64,000 nucleotides of DNA from Halodesulfurarchaeum sp. HSR-GB (GTDB lineage Archaea > Halobacteriota > Halobacteria > Halobacteriales > Halobacteriaceae), in assembly GCF_031432215.1 (NCBI RefSeq), contig NZ_JAVKGN010000001.1:1054001-1118000 (forward strand), written 5' to 3'. Positions 16,943 to 24,727 of the stretch are shown here, piece after piece; position 1 is the stretch's first letter, and each line of letters opens with the position of its first letter. The position numbers and the translations under genes were made by a program. The notes under the pieces are model-generated. The model ran no database searches, had not been told where the DNA came from, and worked only from the letters and a program-made list of their open reading frames with translations.

Positions 16943-17806
16943 ATGGCGGAGCAACAGCGTTCCGACGCCGACAGACAACCGACCCCGGACGGTGAACACC
17001 TCAATCGAAGAAACCTCTTGGCCGCGCTCGGCAGCGCCGGCCTGCTCTCGACGGCTGGCTGTCTTGGTATCCTGGGGGACGACGAGACCGGGCCACGCGC
17101 GGACGATCCCACCCCCGTACCAACCACCGAGGGTGGCGAGGGAACGACCACTGGGAGCGTCGAGACCTTCGACATCGAGTGGACTGTCCAGGGGGCGACG
17201 ACCGCGGTCGCCAGCAACGAGGTCCTGCTCGACGTGGCCCTCGACGACGGGCTCGACGTCCCATACCAGTGCGAGCAAGGGATCTGTGGGGTCTGTACCT
17301 CAAAGGTACCCGGCGACGGGACTGACTACGTCGAGCACTCCGGCGCCGACTATCTGAGCGACGAGCAGATCACCGGCGGGTTCGTGCTTCCCTGTGTCGC
17401 CTCTCCGAAACAGGATTTTTCCATCGAGACCGGCCAGCAGGACGCGGCGGACGCCTACTCGCCCGACGGCGAGGATATCGAGGAGACGACTACCGCGGCC
17501 GACGTGGAGTCCTTCTCGATCGACTGGACCGTTCAGGGTGCCACGACCGATGTGGCGGCCACCCAGACCCTGCTCGACTCGGCCCTGGATAACGACCTGG
17601 ACGTGCCATACGAGTGTGAGCATGGCGTCTGTGGGGAGTGTACCTCGGAGGTTCCGGGTGCCGGCACCGAGTACGTCGAACACGACGGCAACCAGTATCT
17701 CAGCGACGAACAGGTCGAAGCGGGCTATGTCCTCACCTGTGTGGGTTCGCCCAAACAGGACTTCGAGATTACGACTGGCGTGAAAGACGACGCGGACGCA
17801 GTCTAG
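16943..17806 (+). CDS. Exported lipoprotein with two plant-type [2Fe-2S] ferredoxin domains
   Basis: A 287-residue protein. A Tat motif (NRRNLLAALG, residues 21-30) runs into a lipobox STAGC with Cys40, so it should be a lipid-anchored protein outside the cell. Two ferredoxin domains follow. Domain 1 has Cys110, Cys115, Cys118 and Cys151; domain 2 has Cys225, Cys230, Cys233 and Cys266. Both show the CxxxxCxxC...C spacing and both begin with the same IDWTVQGATT-like strand, so they arose by duplication. Soluble [2Fe-2S] ferredoxins of haloarchaea are normally cytoplasmic and single-domain. It lies upstream of NrfD and Fe-S genes and probably passes electrons on the outer face of the membrane. 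The ATG at 16943 is preferred over an upstream TTG. Confidence 0.85.
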   Translation: MAEQQRSDADRQPTPDGEHLNRRNLLAALGSAGLLSTAGCLGILGDDETGPRADDPTPVPTTEGGEGTTTGSVETFDIEWTVQGATTAVASNEVLLDVALDDGLDVPYQCEQGICGVCTSKVPGDGTDYVEHSGADYLSDEQITGGFVLPCVASPKQDFSIETGQQDAADAYSPDGEDIEETTTAADVESFSIDWTVQGATTDVAATQTLLDSALDNDLDVPYECEHGVCGECTSEVPGAGTEYVEHDGNQYLSDEQVEAGYVLTCVGSPKQDFEITTGVKDDADAV

Positions 17807-17858
17807 GGTTCGAATCCGGGCTCGGCCGCCAGATTGCCGTGTTACCGTGTCTCGCCCG

Positions 17859-17868
17859 TATAAAAAAC
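17859..17868 (+). promoter_or_regulatory. TATA box for the NrfD/Fe-S operon
   Basis: GTATAAAAAA at about 17859-17868 is a strong archaeal TATA-like element in the 190-base gap after the ferredoxin lipoprotein gene. It would start transcription near 17890, about 105 bases ahead of the NrfD start. A 36-codon frame begins at 17894 and its stop overlaps the NrfD start, so a leader peptide is possible but unsupported. Confidence 0.55.
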
Positions 17869-17996
17869 TCTGCAAAATTAACGACCACCCCTATGCCCGA
17901 ACGCAAACTACCAGTGGATATGGATTCGACCGTCTCGTTCCCACACACGAGGACCGCACATCCCGGTTGTCCCCGGGCGTACGCGGAGGGATATCC

Positions 17997-18992
17997 ATGG
18001 TAAATCCGCTCCTGCCCGCCGAGTTCTGGGGGCTCTCGATCGGGATCTACCTGTTCCTGGGCGGCCTGGCCGGCGGGGCGTACGTCGCCGGGGCCGTCGC
18101 CGACCTCCTCAGCACCAGACAGCCAGAGCGACAGGACTCCTACTTCGCCACGGCCCGCTGGAGTATGGTGATCGCGGTCGGTGCGATCGCCGTCGGTGGG
18201 CTCCTGCTGGTCTCACACCTCGGCGAACCGCTGAACGTGCTGCAGTTCTGGTTGTTCACGAACTCCCAGTCCTGGATGACGATCGGGATCTGGGTCATCG
18301 TCCTGTTCACGCTCCTCGCGATGGTGCAGGCCCTCTGGCTGGGCTTCGGTCGCGAGAACGGGTTTGCCGTGAGCATCGGCCCGATCGACACCCTCGCCAG
18401 AATAACTCGTCCCTCCGAGCGTGTTCGGCGGGGAATCACCGCCTTCGGAATCGCCGTCGGCGTGCTGCTGGCGGTCTACACGGCGCTTCTGATCAGCGCA
18501 ACCGGGGACGTCGTCCCGCTGTGGGACCCGACCTGGCTCCCACTGCTGTTCCTGACCAGTAGCCTCTCGATCGGCATCGCGGCCGTCTTCGGGCTGACAA
18601 CCCTGACACAGGGGGTCATCGAAACCGGCGTGGAGAAGTTCAGCCTCGCCGACGACGTGATCATCCTCGCCGAGATGGGCGTGCTCGCGATCCTTCTGGT
18701 GACACTGCAGAACGGCAACTCGACCGCCGTCGAAACCGTCCAGTACATCATGCAGGACGGCTGGCTCCTGTTCTGGGGCGGCGTGGTCGGTGTCGGACTG
18801 GTGGCGCCACTGGTCCTCTCGGCGGCCCTGATCCTCGTCGAACGGCGGGTCGACCTCCACGGGAACGCGAAGACGCTGCGCCGGGTCCGTGGGGCCTACG
18901 TCCTCAAGTTCGGCCTCGTGGTCGTCGGTGGCCTCCTGCTTCGGCTCACGATCATCTTCGGCGCGCTGAACGTGCCGATCATCGGTGCGTGA
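17997..18992 (+). CDS. NrfD/PsrC-family quinone-interacting membrane subunit
   Basis: A 331-residue polytopic membrane protein with eight or more hydrophobic helices. The start ATG at 17997 follows a good ribosome-binding site (GGAGGG). The FWGLSIGIYLFLGGLAGGAY opening and the LLVSHLGEPLNVLQFWL segment match the NrfD/PsrC/DsrP family, which exchanges electrons with menaquinone on behalf of an attached Fe-S subunit. The next gene encodes such a subunit. No molybdopterin catalytic subunit follows, unlike the NrfD operon at 56.4-62.7 kb. Confidence 0.85.
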   Translation: MVNPLLPAEFWGLSIGIYLFLGGLAGGAYVAGAVADLLSTRQPERQDSYFATARWSMVIAVGAIAVGGLLLVSHLGEPLNVLQFWLFTNSQSWMTIGIWVIVLFTLLAMVQALWLGFGRENGFAVSIGPIDTLARITRPSERVRRGITAFGIAVGVLLAVYTALLISATGDVVPLWDPTWLPLLFLTSSLSIGIAAVFGLTTLTQGVIETGVEKFSLADDVIILAEMGVLAILLVTLQNGNSTAVETVQYIMQDGWLLFWGGVVGVGLVAPLVLSAALILVERRVDLHGNAKTLRRVRGAYVLKFGLVVVGGLLLRLTIIFGALNVPIIGA

Positions 18993-18998
18993 TAACTC

Positions 18999-20090
18999 AT
19001 GACTGATACGATAGACACAGACGACATCGACGACGTGGTCGGGGACATCCTCGCGGATGTCGACGCAGACGAGACACTCGGGAAACAGATGGCCACGGAC
19101 GCCCGCCGGGTCTCGAAGGGTGAACTCTCCCGGGCCGAATTCGAGGACCGATACGCCGAGGACGTGGCCGAGGAGTTCGGCACGGACCTCACCGGCGGCA
19201 CGGCCGGCGCTTCGATGCCGGGTACCCCCTCGGTCATGGACCAGGCCTCGCGGCGATCCGTGCTGAAAGCCGCCGGTGTGGCCGCTGTTGGAGCCGCGGC
19301 CGTGGGCGCGGGTGTGTCCTCGAACAACGCCGCCGCTCAGTCCGAGGCGGACAGTTCCGTCCAGCGTGGGATGGTGCTGGACACGGAAACCTGCATCAAG
19401 TGTCTCTCCTGTGTGGAGGCCTGCAAGGAGGAGAACCACACGCCGGAGGGCCACTTCTGGATGGAGGTCCACCGCTACCAGCGCGCCGACGAGGAGTACG
19501 ACGGGCCCACGGACTGTGACTCCCTGCAGCGGCCCTGTCAGCACTGTGAGGACGCCCCGTGTATCGAGGTCTGTCCGAACAACTCCCGGTTCAAGACCGA
19601 GAACGGCCGGACGGTCTGTGATTACGATACCTGTCTGGGCTGCAAGTACTGTGAGGTCGCCTGCCCGTATCACGTGAACTCGTTTGTCGGGACCGGCGTC
19701 CCCGAGTACCTGGATGGCCCGTTCGAGGGCCAGCGCCGGGACGACGAGGGCCGTTGGCTTGCCGGTACGCCGCCGGAGGGTTCCTGCAGCAAGTGTACCT
19801 TCTGCATCCACCGTGAGTGGGACGACGAACTCCGCGGTACGACCGCCTGTGAGGAGGCCTGTCCGGTCGATGCGATCCACTTCGGGGACCTCAACGATCC
19901 CGAGAGCGCGCCGAACCAGTACCTCGAAGATTATGACGACTCAGAGACGTTCAAGGCCCGTTCGGAGGTCTCGGATCCGAACGTGATTTACGTCGGCGAC
20001 GAGCCCAAAGACGTCGAAGTCGAACCGGTTCCGGGCCCCACGAGCCACGAGGACCTCGGCCTGGAGGCGTCCGAACCGACGGGGCACTGA
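18999..20090 (+). CDS. Tat-exported four-cluster Fe-S protein (PsrB/DsrO-like) with N-terminal extension
   Basis: A 363-residue protein. An acidic N-terminal module (residues 1-80) precedes an internal Tat signal (SRRSVLKAAG, Arg85-Arg86, hydrophobic to about residue 107). The ferredoxin part has CIKCLSCVEACK, CQHCEDAPCIEVCP, CLGCKYCEVACP and CSKCTFC with a later CEEACP, giving four [4Fe-4S] clusters. It starts six bases after the NrfD gene. An exported Fe-S subunit with NrfD is the DsrO/DsrP arrangement. The N-terminal module shares the pattern DA(K/R)RVS(K/R)G.LS...F...Y with the Fe-S subunit at 56417, which has no Tat signal. Confidence 0.85.
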   Translation: MTDTIDTDDIDDVVGDILADVDADETLGKQMATDARRVSKGELSRAEFEDRYAEDVAEEFGTDLTGGTAGASMPGTPSVMDQASRRSVLKAAGVAAVGAAAVGAGVSSNNAAAQSEADSSVQRGMVLDTETCIKCLSCVEACKEENHTPEGHFWMEVHRYQRADEEYDGPTDCDSLQRPCQHCEDAPCIEVCPNNSRFKTENGRTVCDYDTCLGCKYCEVACPYHVNSFVGTGVPEYLDGPFEGQRRDDEGRWLAGTPPEGSCSKCTFCIHREWDDELRGTTACEEACPVDAIHFGDLNDPESAPNQYLEDYDDSETFKARSEVSDPNVIYVGDEPKDVEVEPVPGPTSHEDLGLEASEPTGH

Positions 20091-20294
20091 CCGCGGCTGC
20101 ACTCTTTTCTGGCACGCAAGCAGGTGAGTCCCGGGGTGGCCGGACCAATCCGAGAGTGTGACATGTAACTCGCCGCTCGAAATCGCTCGTTCGGTATTTC
20201 ACGCCTTCTATTGCCGAAATTTCTGACCCCTACTTAATGGCCTAAATTGTGCTCATGAACCCCTTTTGAAGTAGGGTTGGTAGGAGAAGTTGCA

Positions 20295-21278
20295 ATGGAA
20301 CCTGATAGAAACGCGCGCATCGGATCTAACCTCTCGCGTCGGAAGTTCGTCGCTGGAACGGCCGCCGGTTTCGCGACGGTCAGTCTCGCCGGCTGTACGG
20401 ACGGCAACGGCGAACCGACCACCACTGCGGAACCCGAGCCGGAAGACTACGTCGTCACCGACGACGTCATCGTGAGTTCCTCGTACGTCCCGGCAAACGC
20501 CGGCTTCGCGCAGGCGTGTTCGCCGTCGCGGATGTTCGCCCCGGAAATGCACCCGGTCTTCAAGATCGGTGTTTACGACCCCGAGACGGGCGAGCAGCTG
20601 GGTAACGATACGCTCGACTCCGTATCGGTCAACATCGACGGCTACGAGACTGTCGACCTCGCCTGGGGCGGTGACGCCGAAGAGAACCCCTCCGAGGAGT
20701 GGAGTGGGAGCTGGGCCATCCCCGAAGACGCCGAACCCGGTGCGATTTCTTACACCGTCGAGATCACCAACGACGACGCCAACTTCCACAACGTGGGGAT
20801 CCTGGAGAGTTCGATTACCATCATCGAGTTCTCACAGGACTACCTCATCACCGACGACCTGTACGCAGGGTCCGCCGGAATGAGCGACTACGAGGACAAC
20901 GAGTTCATTTCCGGCTGTGCGCCCTCGCGCCAGTTCGCACCCGGTATGATGGTCGGCTTCGACATCGGCGTCTACGAGAGCTCCACCGGCAATCCGGTCG
21001 GTCCCGCCGACGGCGACCAGGAAAACGTCGTCGCGGGCATCGAATCCGCCACGCTCACGATCGAAGACTTCGACGAGACCGTCGAACTGGGCTGGTCCGG
21101 TATGTCCGAGGGTGAGGCCACCGAGGACCTCAACTGGAACGCTACCTGGACCATCCCGAGCGACGCCGAAGCAGGCAGCTACAACTTCACCGTGGAGGTC
21201 GTGGCGGCTGATGACAACATTGGCTCCAAAAACGTCGGGGCCACGGCCCACGTCACGAACTCCTTCTCGATCGTCTAA
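20295..21278 (+). CDS. Tat lipoprotein with two Cys-containing tandem repeats, unknown family
   Basis: A 327-residue protein. The ATG at 20295 follows AGGAG. The Tat motif SRRKFVAGTA leads to lipobox LAGC (Cys34), then a Thr/Glu/Pro spacer. Two beta-rich repeats follow, about residues 52-178 and 182-327. Each begins DD.(I/L)...S, carries a Cys-x-Pro-Ser-Arg-x-Phe-Ala-Pro motif (CSPSRMFAP with Cys75; CAPSRQFAP with Cys208) followed by F.IGVY...TG, and ends with W...W.IP.DAE.G...(Y/F)TVE. Apart from the lipobox these are the only cysteines, which is notable outside a cell. No named family was recognised. It lies 204 bases after the Fe-S gene and may work with that exported electron-transfer cluster. 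Confidence 0.8.
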   Translation: MEPDRNARIGSNLSRRKFVAGTAAGFATVSLAGCTDGNGEPTTTAEPEPEDYVVTDDVIVSSSYVPANAGFAQACSPSRMFAPEMHPVFKIGVYDPETGEQLGNDTLDSVSVNIDGYETVDLAWGGDAEENPSEEWSGSWAIPEDAEPGAISYTVEITNDDANFHNVGILESSITIIEFSQDYLITDDLYAGSAGMSDYEDNEFISGCAPSRQFAPGMMVGFDIGVYESSTGNPVGPADGDQENVVAGIESATLTIEDFDETVELGWSGMSEGEATEDLNWNATWTIPSDAEAGSYNFTVEVVAADDNIGSKNVGATAHVTNSFSIV

Positions 21279-21294
21279 GGCGAACTGAGCGGAT

Positions 21295-21777
21295 TCAGTT
21301 CGGCTCGACTCGGTCTTTGACGTTCGCGAAGTACCGATCGACGTCTCCCTCGATGAACTTCTTCAGGAGCCGGGCACCGAGACTGGCAACACCGCCGGTG
21401 TAGAACAGTTCGGCCGAGTAGGAGAGATCGACCTCGCCGGTTTCGGTTTCCTGCATCTCCATCGCCGCGAGCACGTCGAAGGTACTGCCGGTCGTGGAGT
21501 CAAAGGCCTCTCCCTCCGCGATGATCCAGTCCGGTTCGTCCATCTCGACGAGTTCGAACTCCCCGTCCAGCGAGACCGAGACGTGCCCGATCCCCCGTTC
21601 GATTTCGACGGAGTAGCGCCGTTCGGTATGTCTGGTGACTTCCTGGGCTCCCGGAACCACGTCCGCGAGGTTCTGGGCATCGGAGATGAACTCCCAGAGG
21701 GTCTGTTTGTCCGTGTCGGCTCGAACGGTGTCCGTGAATTCGAGACTCGATCGATCGTCGTCTGTGTCAGGTGTCAT
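21295..21777 (-). CDS. SRPBCC/CoxG-family protein
   Basis: A 160-residue protein with the START/SRPBCC pattern of the CoxG group: TVRADTDKQTLWEFISDAQN at the N-terminus, VVPGAQEVTRH, and the final GARLLKKFIEGDVDRYFANVKDRV helix. CoxG-like proteins bind hydrophobic ligands or membranes and often accompany molybdenum hydroxylases, but none is present in the window. Here it is the last gene of an ABC transporter cluster, 20 bases downstream of a permease gene, so a ligand or substrate link to the transporter is more likely. Confidence 0.8.
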   Translation of the reverse strand: MTPDTDDDRSSLEFTDTVRADTDKQTLWEFISDAQNLADVVPGAQEVTRHTERRYSVEIERGIGHVSVSLDGEFELVEMDEPDWIIAEGEAFDSTTGSTFDVLAAMEMQETETGEVDLSYSAELFYTGGVASLGARLLKKFIEGDVDRYFANVKDRVEPN

Positions 21778-21797
21778 GGGTGTGTTGGACCGTGTTG

Positions 21798-22565
21798 TTA
21801 TCGCTGCTGCCAGGGGGTGAGCCAGTCGCCGATCTCCTCCGGGCCGTGGACGAAGACCAGGCCGAGCACGTTGATCGAGAACAGGGCCACGTACAGCTCC
21901 AGGATCTTGAACTGCTGCCAGGAAGTCCAGATCACATAGCCCAGGCCGCTGTCCGCCGCGACCATCTCGATGATGACCAGGAGGACCACGGCGATGCCCA
22001 GCCCGAGGCTCAGTCCGCTCGCGACCTGTGGGAGGATGCTCGGCAGGACGACCTCCCGGTAGATGGCCAGGCGACCGGCCCCGTTGTCCCTCGCCGCGGC
22101 GATGTACTGGCCTTCGATCTGTGTCACGGCGTCCATGGTGTTGATCGTCACCAGGAGGAACACCGCGAGTGCCATCGTGAGGATCCGGGCCGTCTCGCTG
22201 ACGCCGAAGATCGAGAACATCACCGGCAGGATGGCGATCTTCGGAAGCGGGTAGAGCACACTCAGATGCGGGTCGAGAATCGCCCGCACGCCGCCGTTCC
22301 GACCGGCGAGCAGTCCCATCGTCACTCCACTCGCCGTTCCCAGCAGTCCGCCGAGGAGGACCCGCCGGAGGCTCGCGAGGAGATGGGTCAGAAAGTCCCC
22401 GTGAACGTAGAGTTCGACGGCCAGCCCGAGAACGGCCGTGGGCGGTGGGAAGAAACGGGCGTCGATGAGCCCGCCACGCGCGGCGGCCTCCCAGCCGATC
22501 GCCAGCACCACAAACGGCCCCAGTAACAACAGGAGCCGGCTGCTAGAGCGTCGAGCGGCCGTCAT
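21798..22565 (-). CDS. ABC transporter permease (SsuC/TauC/NitT-like), distal
   Basis: A 255-residue permease starting MTAARRSSSRLLLLLG at the ATG at 22565, which overlaps the ATPase stop by four bases. It has about six hydrophobic helices and the EAA-loop signature IAAARDNGAGRLAIYREVVLPSI followed by LGLGIAVVLLVIIEMVAA. This matches the sulfonate/taurine/nitrate permease group. The frame extends upstream to 22802, but that extension is the antisense shadow of the ATPase gene. It should form a heterodimer or alternate with the second permease at 24728-25504. Confidence 0.87.
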   Translation of the reverse strand: MTAARRSSSRLLLLLGPFVVLAIGWEAAARGGLIDARFFPPPTAVLGLAVELYVHGDFLTHLLASLRRVLLGGLLGTASGVTMGLLAGRNGGVRAILDPHLSVLYPLPKIAILPVMFSIFGVSETARILTMALAVFLLVTINTMDAVTQIEGQYIAAARDNGAGRLAIYREVVLPSILPQVASGLSLGLGIAVVLLVIIEMVAADSGLGYVIWTSWQQFKILELYVALFSINVLGLVFVHGPEEIGDWLTPWQQR

Positions 22566-23404
22566 TCCTGGCCTGCCGTGTCGTTGACGACCGTATCGAG
22601 GATCGACCAGACCCGGTTCTGAAGCTCCTCGAACCGGGCGAAATCGAGGTTCTCCCTGGTCCGTGGCCGATCGAGGTCGATGTCGATCACCTCGGCGATC
22701 TGCCCCGGCCGGTCGGTCATGACCCCGAGCCGATCGCCCAGACGGACGGCCTCCTCGATGTCGTGGGTGACATACACCACTGTCTTCGGCCGTTCGCGCC
22801 ACAGCCGGATCAGCTCCGCCTGGAGCCCTCGTTTGGTCTGGGCGTCCAGATCGCCGAAGGGCTCGTCCATCAGCAGGACCTCCGGATCGTTGGCGAAGGC
22901 CCGGGCGATGTCCACCCGCTGTTTCATGCCGCCCGATAGCTGATGGGGGTAGGCGTCCTCGAACCCGTCGAGGTTCACCTTTCGAATGTACTCCCGGGCG
23001 ATCTCCCGGCGTTTCTGAGTCGGCACGTCCCGCATCTTGAGCCCGAAAGCCACGTTCTCGAGGACCGTCTTCCAGGGGAAGATCCCCTTCTCCTGAAAGA
23101 CGAGTCGGGACTTGGGGCGATCGGCTGCGGACTCCTCGATCTCGATCGTGCCGGCGTCGGGTTCGAGCAGTCCGCTGAGTCCCCTGAGAAACGTGGACTT
23201 CCCACAGCCCGAGGGCCCGAGCAGACAGAAGAACTCCCGGTCCCGGACCGAGAGGTCCATCCCGTCGAGGGCCTGGACGGTCGTGCCGTTGGACTGGTAG
23301 GCCATCGTCAGGCCCTCGACGCGAATCCGAACCTGTCCGGCCGGCTCCGGTTGCTCCGTGGCCGGGGTCGGTCCGTCGCTGTGGGCGCGCTCGGGTGGGA
23401 TCAT
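22562..23404 (-). CDS. ABC transporter ATPase (SsuB/TauB/NitT-like)
   Basis: A 280-residue ATPase from the ATG at 23404 (a TTG at 23419 would overlap the binding-protein gene). Walker A is LLGPSGCGKST, the Q-loop QEKGIFPW, the signature LSGGMKQR, Walker B VLLMDEPFGDLD, and the H-loop YVTHDIEEA. GIFPW and DIEEAVRLGDR are typical of the sulfonate/taurine/nitrate importers. It is the only ATPase of the cluster, so it must serve both permeases. It lies eight bases after the substrate-binding gene. Confidence 0.92.
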   Translation of the reverse strand: MIPPERAHSDGPTPATEQPEPAGQVRIRVEGLTMAYQSNGTTVQALDGMDLSVRDREFFCLLGPSGCGKSTFLRGLSGLLEPDAGTIEIEESAADRPKSRLVFQEKGIFPWKTVLENVAFGLKMRDVPTQKRREIAREYIRKVNLDGFEDAYPHQLSGGMKQRVDIARAFANDPEVLLMDEPFGDLDAQTKRGLQAELIRLWRERPKTVVYVTHDIEEAVRLGDRLGVMTDRPGQIAEVIDIDLDRPRTRENLDFARFEELQNRVWSILDTVVNDTAGQE

Positions 23405-23412
23405 CGGGCAGG

Positions 23413-24600
23413 TCAACAACTCGAATCGGTGGGGAATTCAGTCGGGGTTCGGCGCTCGCCCACGGGCGGATAGGGGGTCAGCGCGTTCTCGCCCCACTGT
23501 TCGATCGTTTCCACGTCCGGTCTGGCGGCCTCATCATCGAGTCGGCCGACCGTATCGAGGGCCGATTCCAGGAACGTCTCGTCGATCACGTCCCCGATGG
23601 GCACCGTCTCGTCGACGTTGCCCCGACAGGCGTAGAACGCCTGCTGGTTCTCGACGCTGTCGGCGTTGAGGTGACCGTTCTTGTGTGGGAGCGAGGGGAT
23701 CGAGGCCTGGATCGCCGCTTTGGGCAGATCGAAGGTGTCACTGACGATCGTCGCGACCTCCTCGCTGGGGAACCCGCCGAGTTCGTAGTACTCCCGAACG
23801 CCTTCGAGATACGCCTCGACCCAGCGAGTCGCCACCTCCGGGCGCTCCTCGGCAAACGGCCCGCCGAACAGGTAAGCCCCGATCTGCATCCGTGGGGCGA
23901 CCATGGAGGCATAGCCCAGTTGGGTCGCATCCGCCTGGTCGGCGACCTGCAGCCCGAGGGGGTCCGGAATCGAACAGGCGTCGATCTGTCCCTCGGCCAT
24001 CGTCACGGGCATGTTGTTGTAGAGGACCTCGGTGGTCGAAACGTCCTCCCAGGTCATGTCGTTCAGTTCGAGAATGCGGCCCCAGACATACGAGTCGACG
24101 TTGCCCGAGCCGTGCAGGCCGATCGTGAGGCCTTCTGGCAGGTCGTAGATCGAGTCGGTGTCCGGAACGGCCGCCGAGCGGGCCCAGATCCGGTTCGCCG
24201 AGGGCTGGCCCGGCCAGTACTGGGTCTGGTCCGCGACGACCCGGATGTCGATGTCCTGGGCCACGGAGTTGAAGAGACTGGCCCCGATCGAGCCGGTGGC
24301 GACGTCCAGGTCGCCGCTTGCGAGTTGTGGGGTCGCCTTCGGGGCACTCTGGATTCGCTTCACTTCGAGTTCGATATTCCGGTCCTCGAAGTAGCCGCGA
24401 TCGCGGGCGATCAGGATCTCCGCGACTGCGGGGATCGTTAGCGTGCCGAAGGTGACTGTATCGGGGCCGCCATCGACCGCTCCGAGACAGCCGCCGAGGG
24501 CTGTCGCGGTGGCCACACCGGCACTGGCGAGGTACGCCCGTCGCGAGAGCCCCCGGCTCCGCCGCGTGTCATCGACTGATTCCGATACGGGTCCGTCCAT
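23413..24600 (-). CDS. Tat lipoprotein substrate-binding protein of the ABC importer
   Basis: A 395-residue protein with a Tat motif (LSRRAYLASAG) and lipobox ALGGC at about residues 34-38, so it is lipid-anchored outside the cell. The mature part follows the NMT1/SsuA/TauA pattern: RDRGYFEDRNIELEVKRIQS, then QLASGDLDVATGSIGASLF, then QIDACSIPDPLG. The ligand class of these proteins covers sulfonates, nitrate, bicarbonate, taurine and pyrimidine precursors, and the sequence alone does not choose among them. It is separated by 127 bases from the upstream permease gene and may have its own promoter. Confidence 0.87.
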   Translation of the reverse strand: MDGPVSESVDDTRRSRGLSRRAYLASAGVATATALGGCLGAVDGGPDTVTFGTLTIPAVAEILIARDRGYFEDRNIELEVKRIQSAPKATPQLASGDLDVATGSIGASLFNSVAQDIDIRVVADQTQYWPGQPSANRIWARSAAVPDTDSIYDLPEGLTIGLHGSGNVDSYVWGRILELNDMTWEDVSTTEVLYNNMPVTMAEGQIDACSIPDPLGLQVADQADATQLGYASMVAPRMQIGAYLFGGPFAEERPEVATRWVEAYLEGVREYYELGGFPSEEVATIVSDTFDLPKAAIQASIPSLPHKNGHLNADSVENQQAFYACRGNVDETVPIGDVIDETFLESALDTVGRLDDEAARPDVETIEQWGENALTPYPPVGERRTPTEFPTDSSC

Positions 24601-24727
24601 GACATCGGGTAGTTTCCCTGTGACCGAAACAATCCACCTGCATTTTCCAGCCTTTTTTCCACTCCCCTACTTCAAGGACAGCCATTTGCTCGCCTCGCTT
24701 TAAGTACTCGGCCCGTGCCTGCCCCGG

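Noticed and set aside
17894-18003. 36-codon frame overlapping the NrfD start
   Set aside because: Only its position suggests coupling; no ribosome-binding site or conserved features could be seen, so it is mentioned with the promoter and not listed as a gene.
21798-22802. Longer start for the distal permease
   Set aside because: The extra residues lie within the ATPase gene in another frame; the ATG at 22565 gives the expected four-base overlap and a proper first helix.
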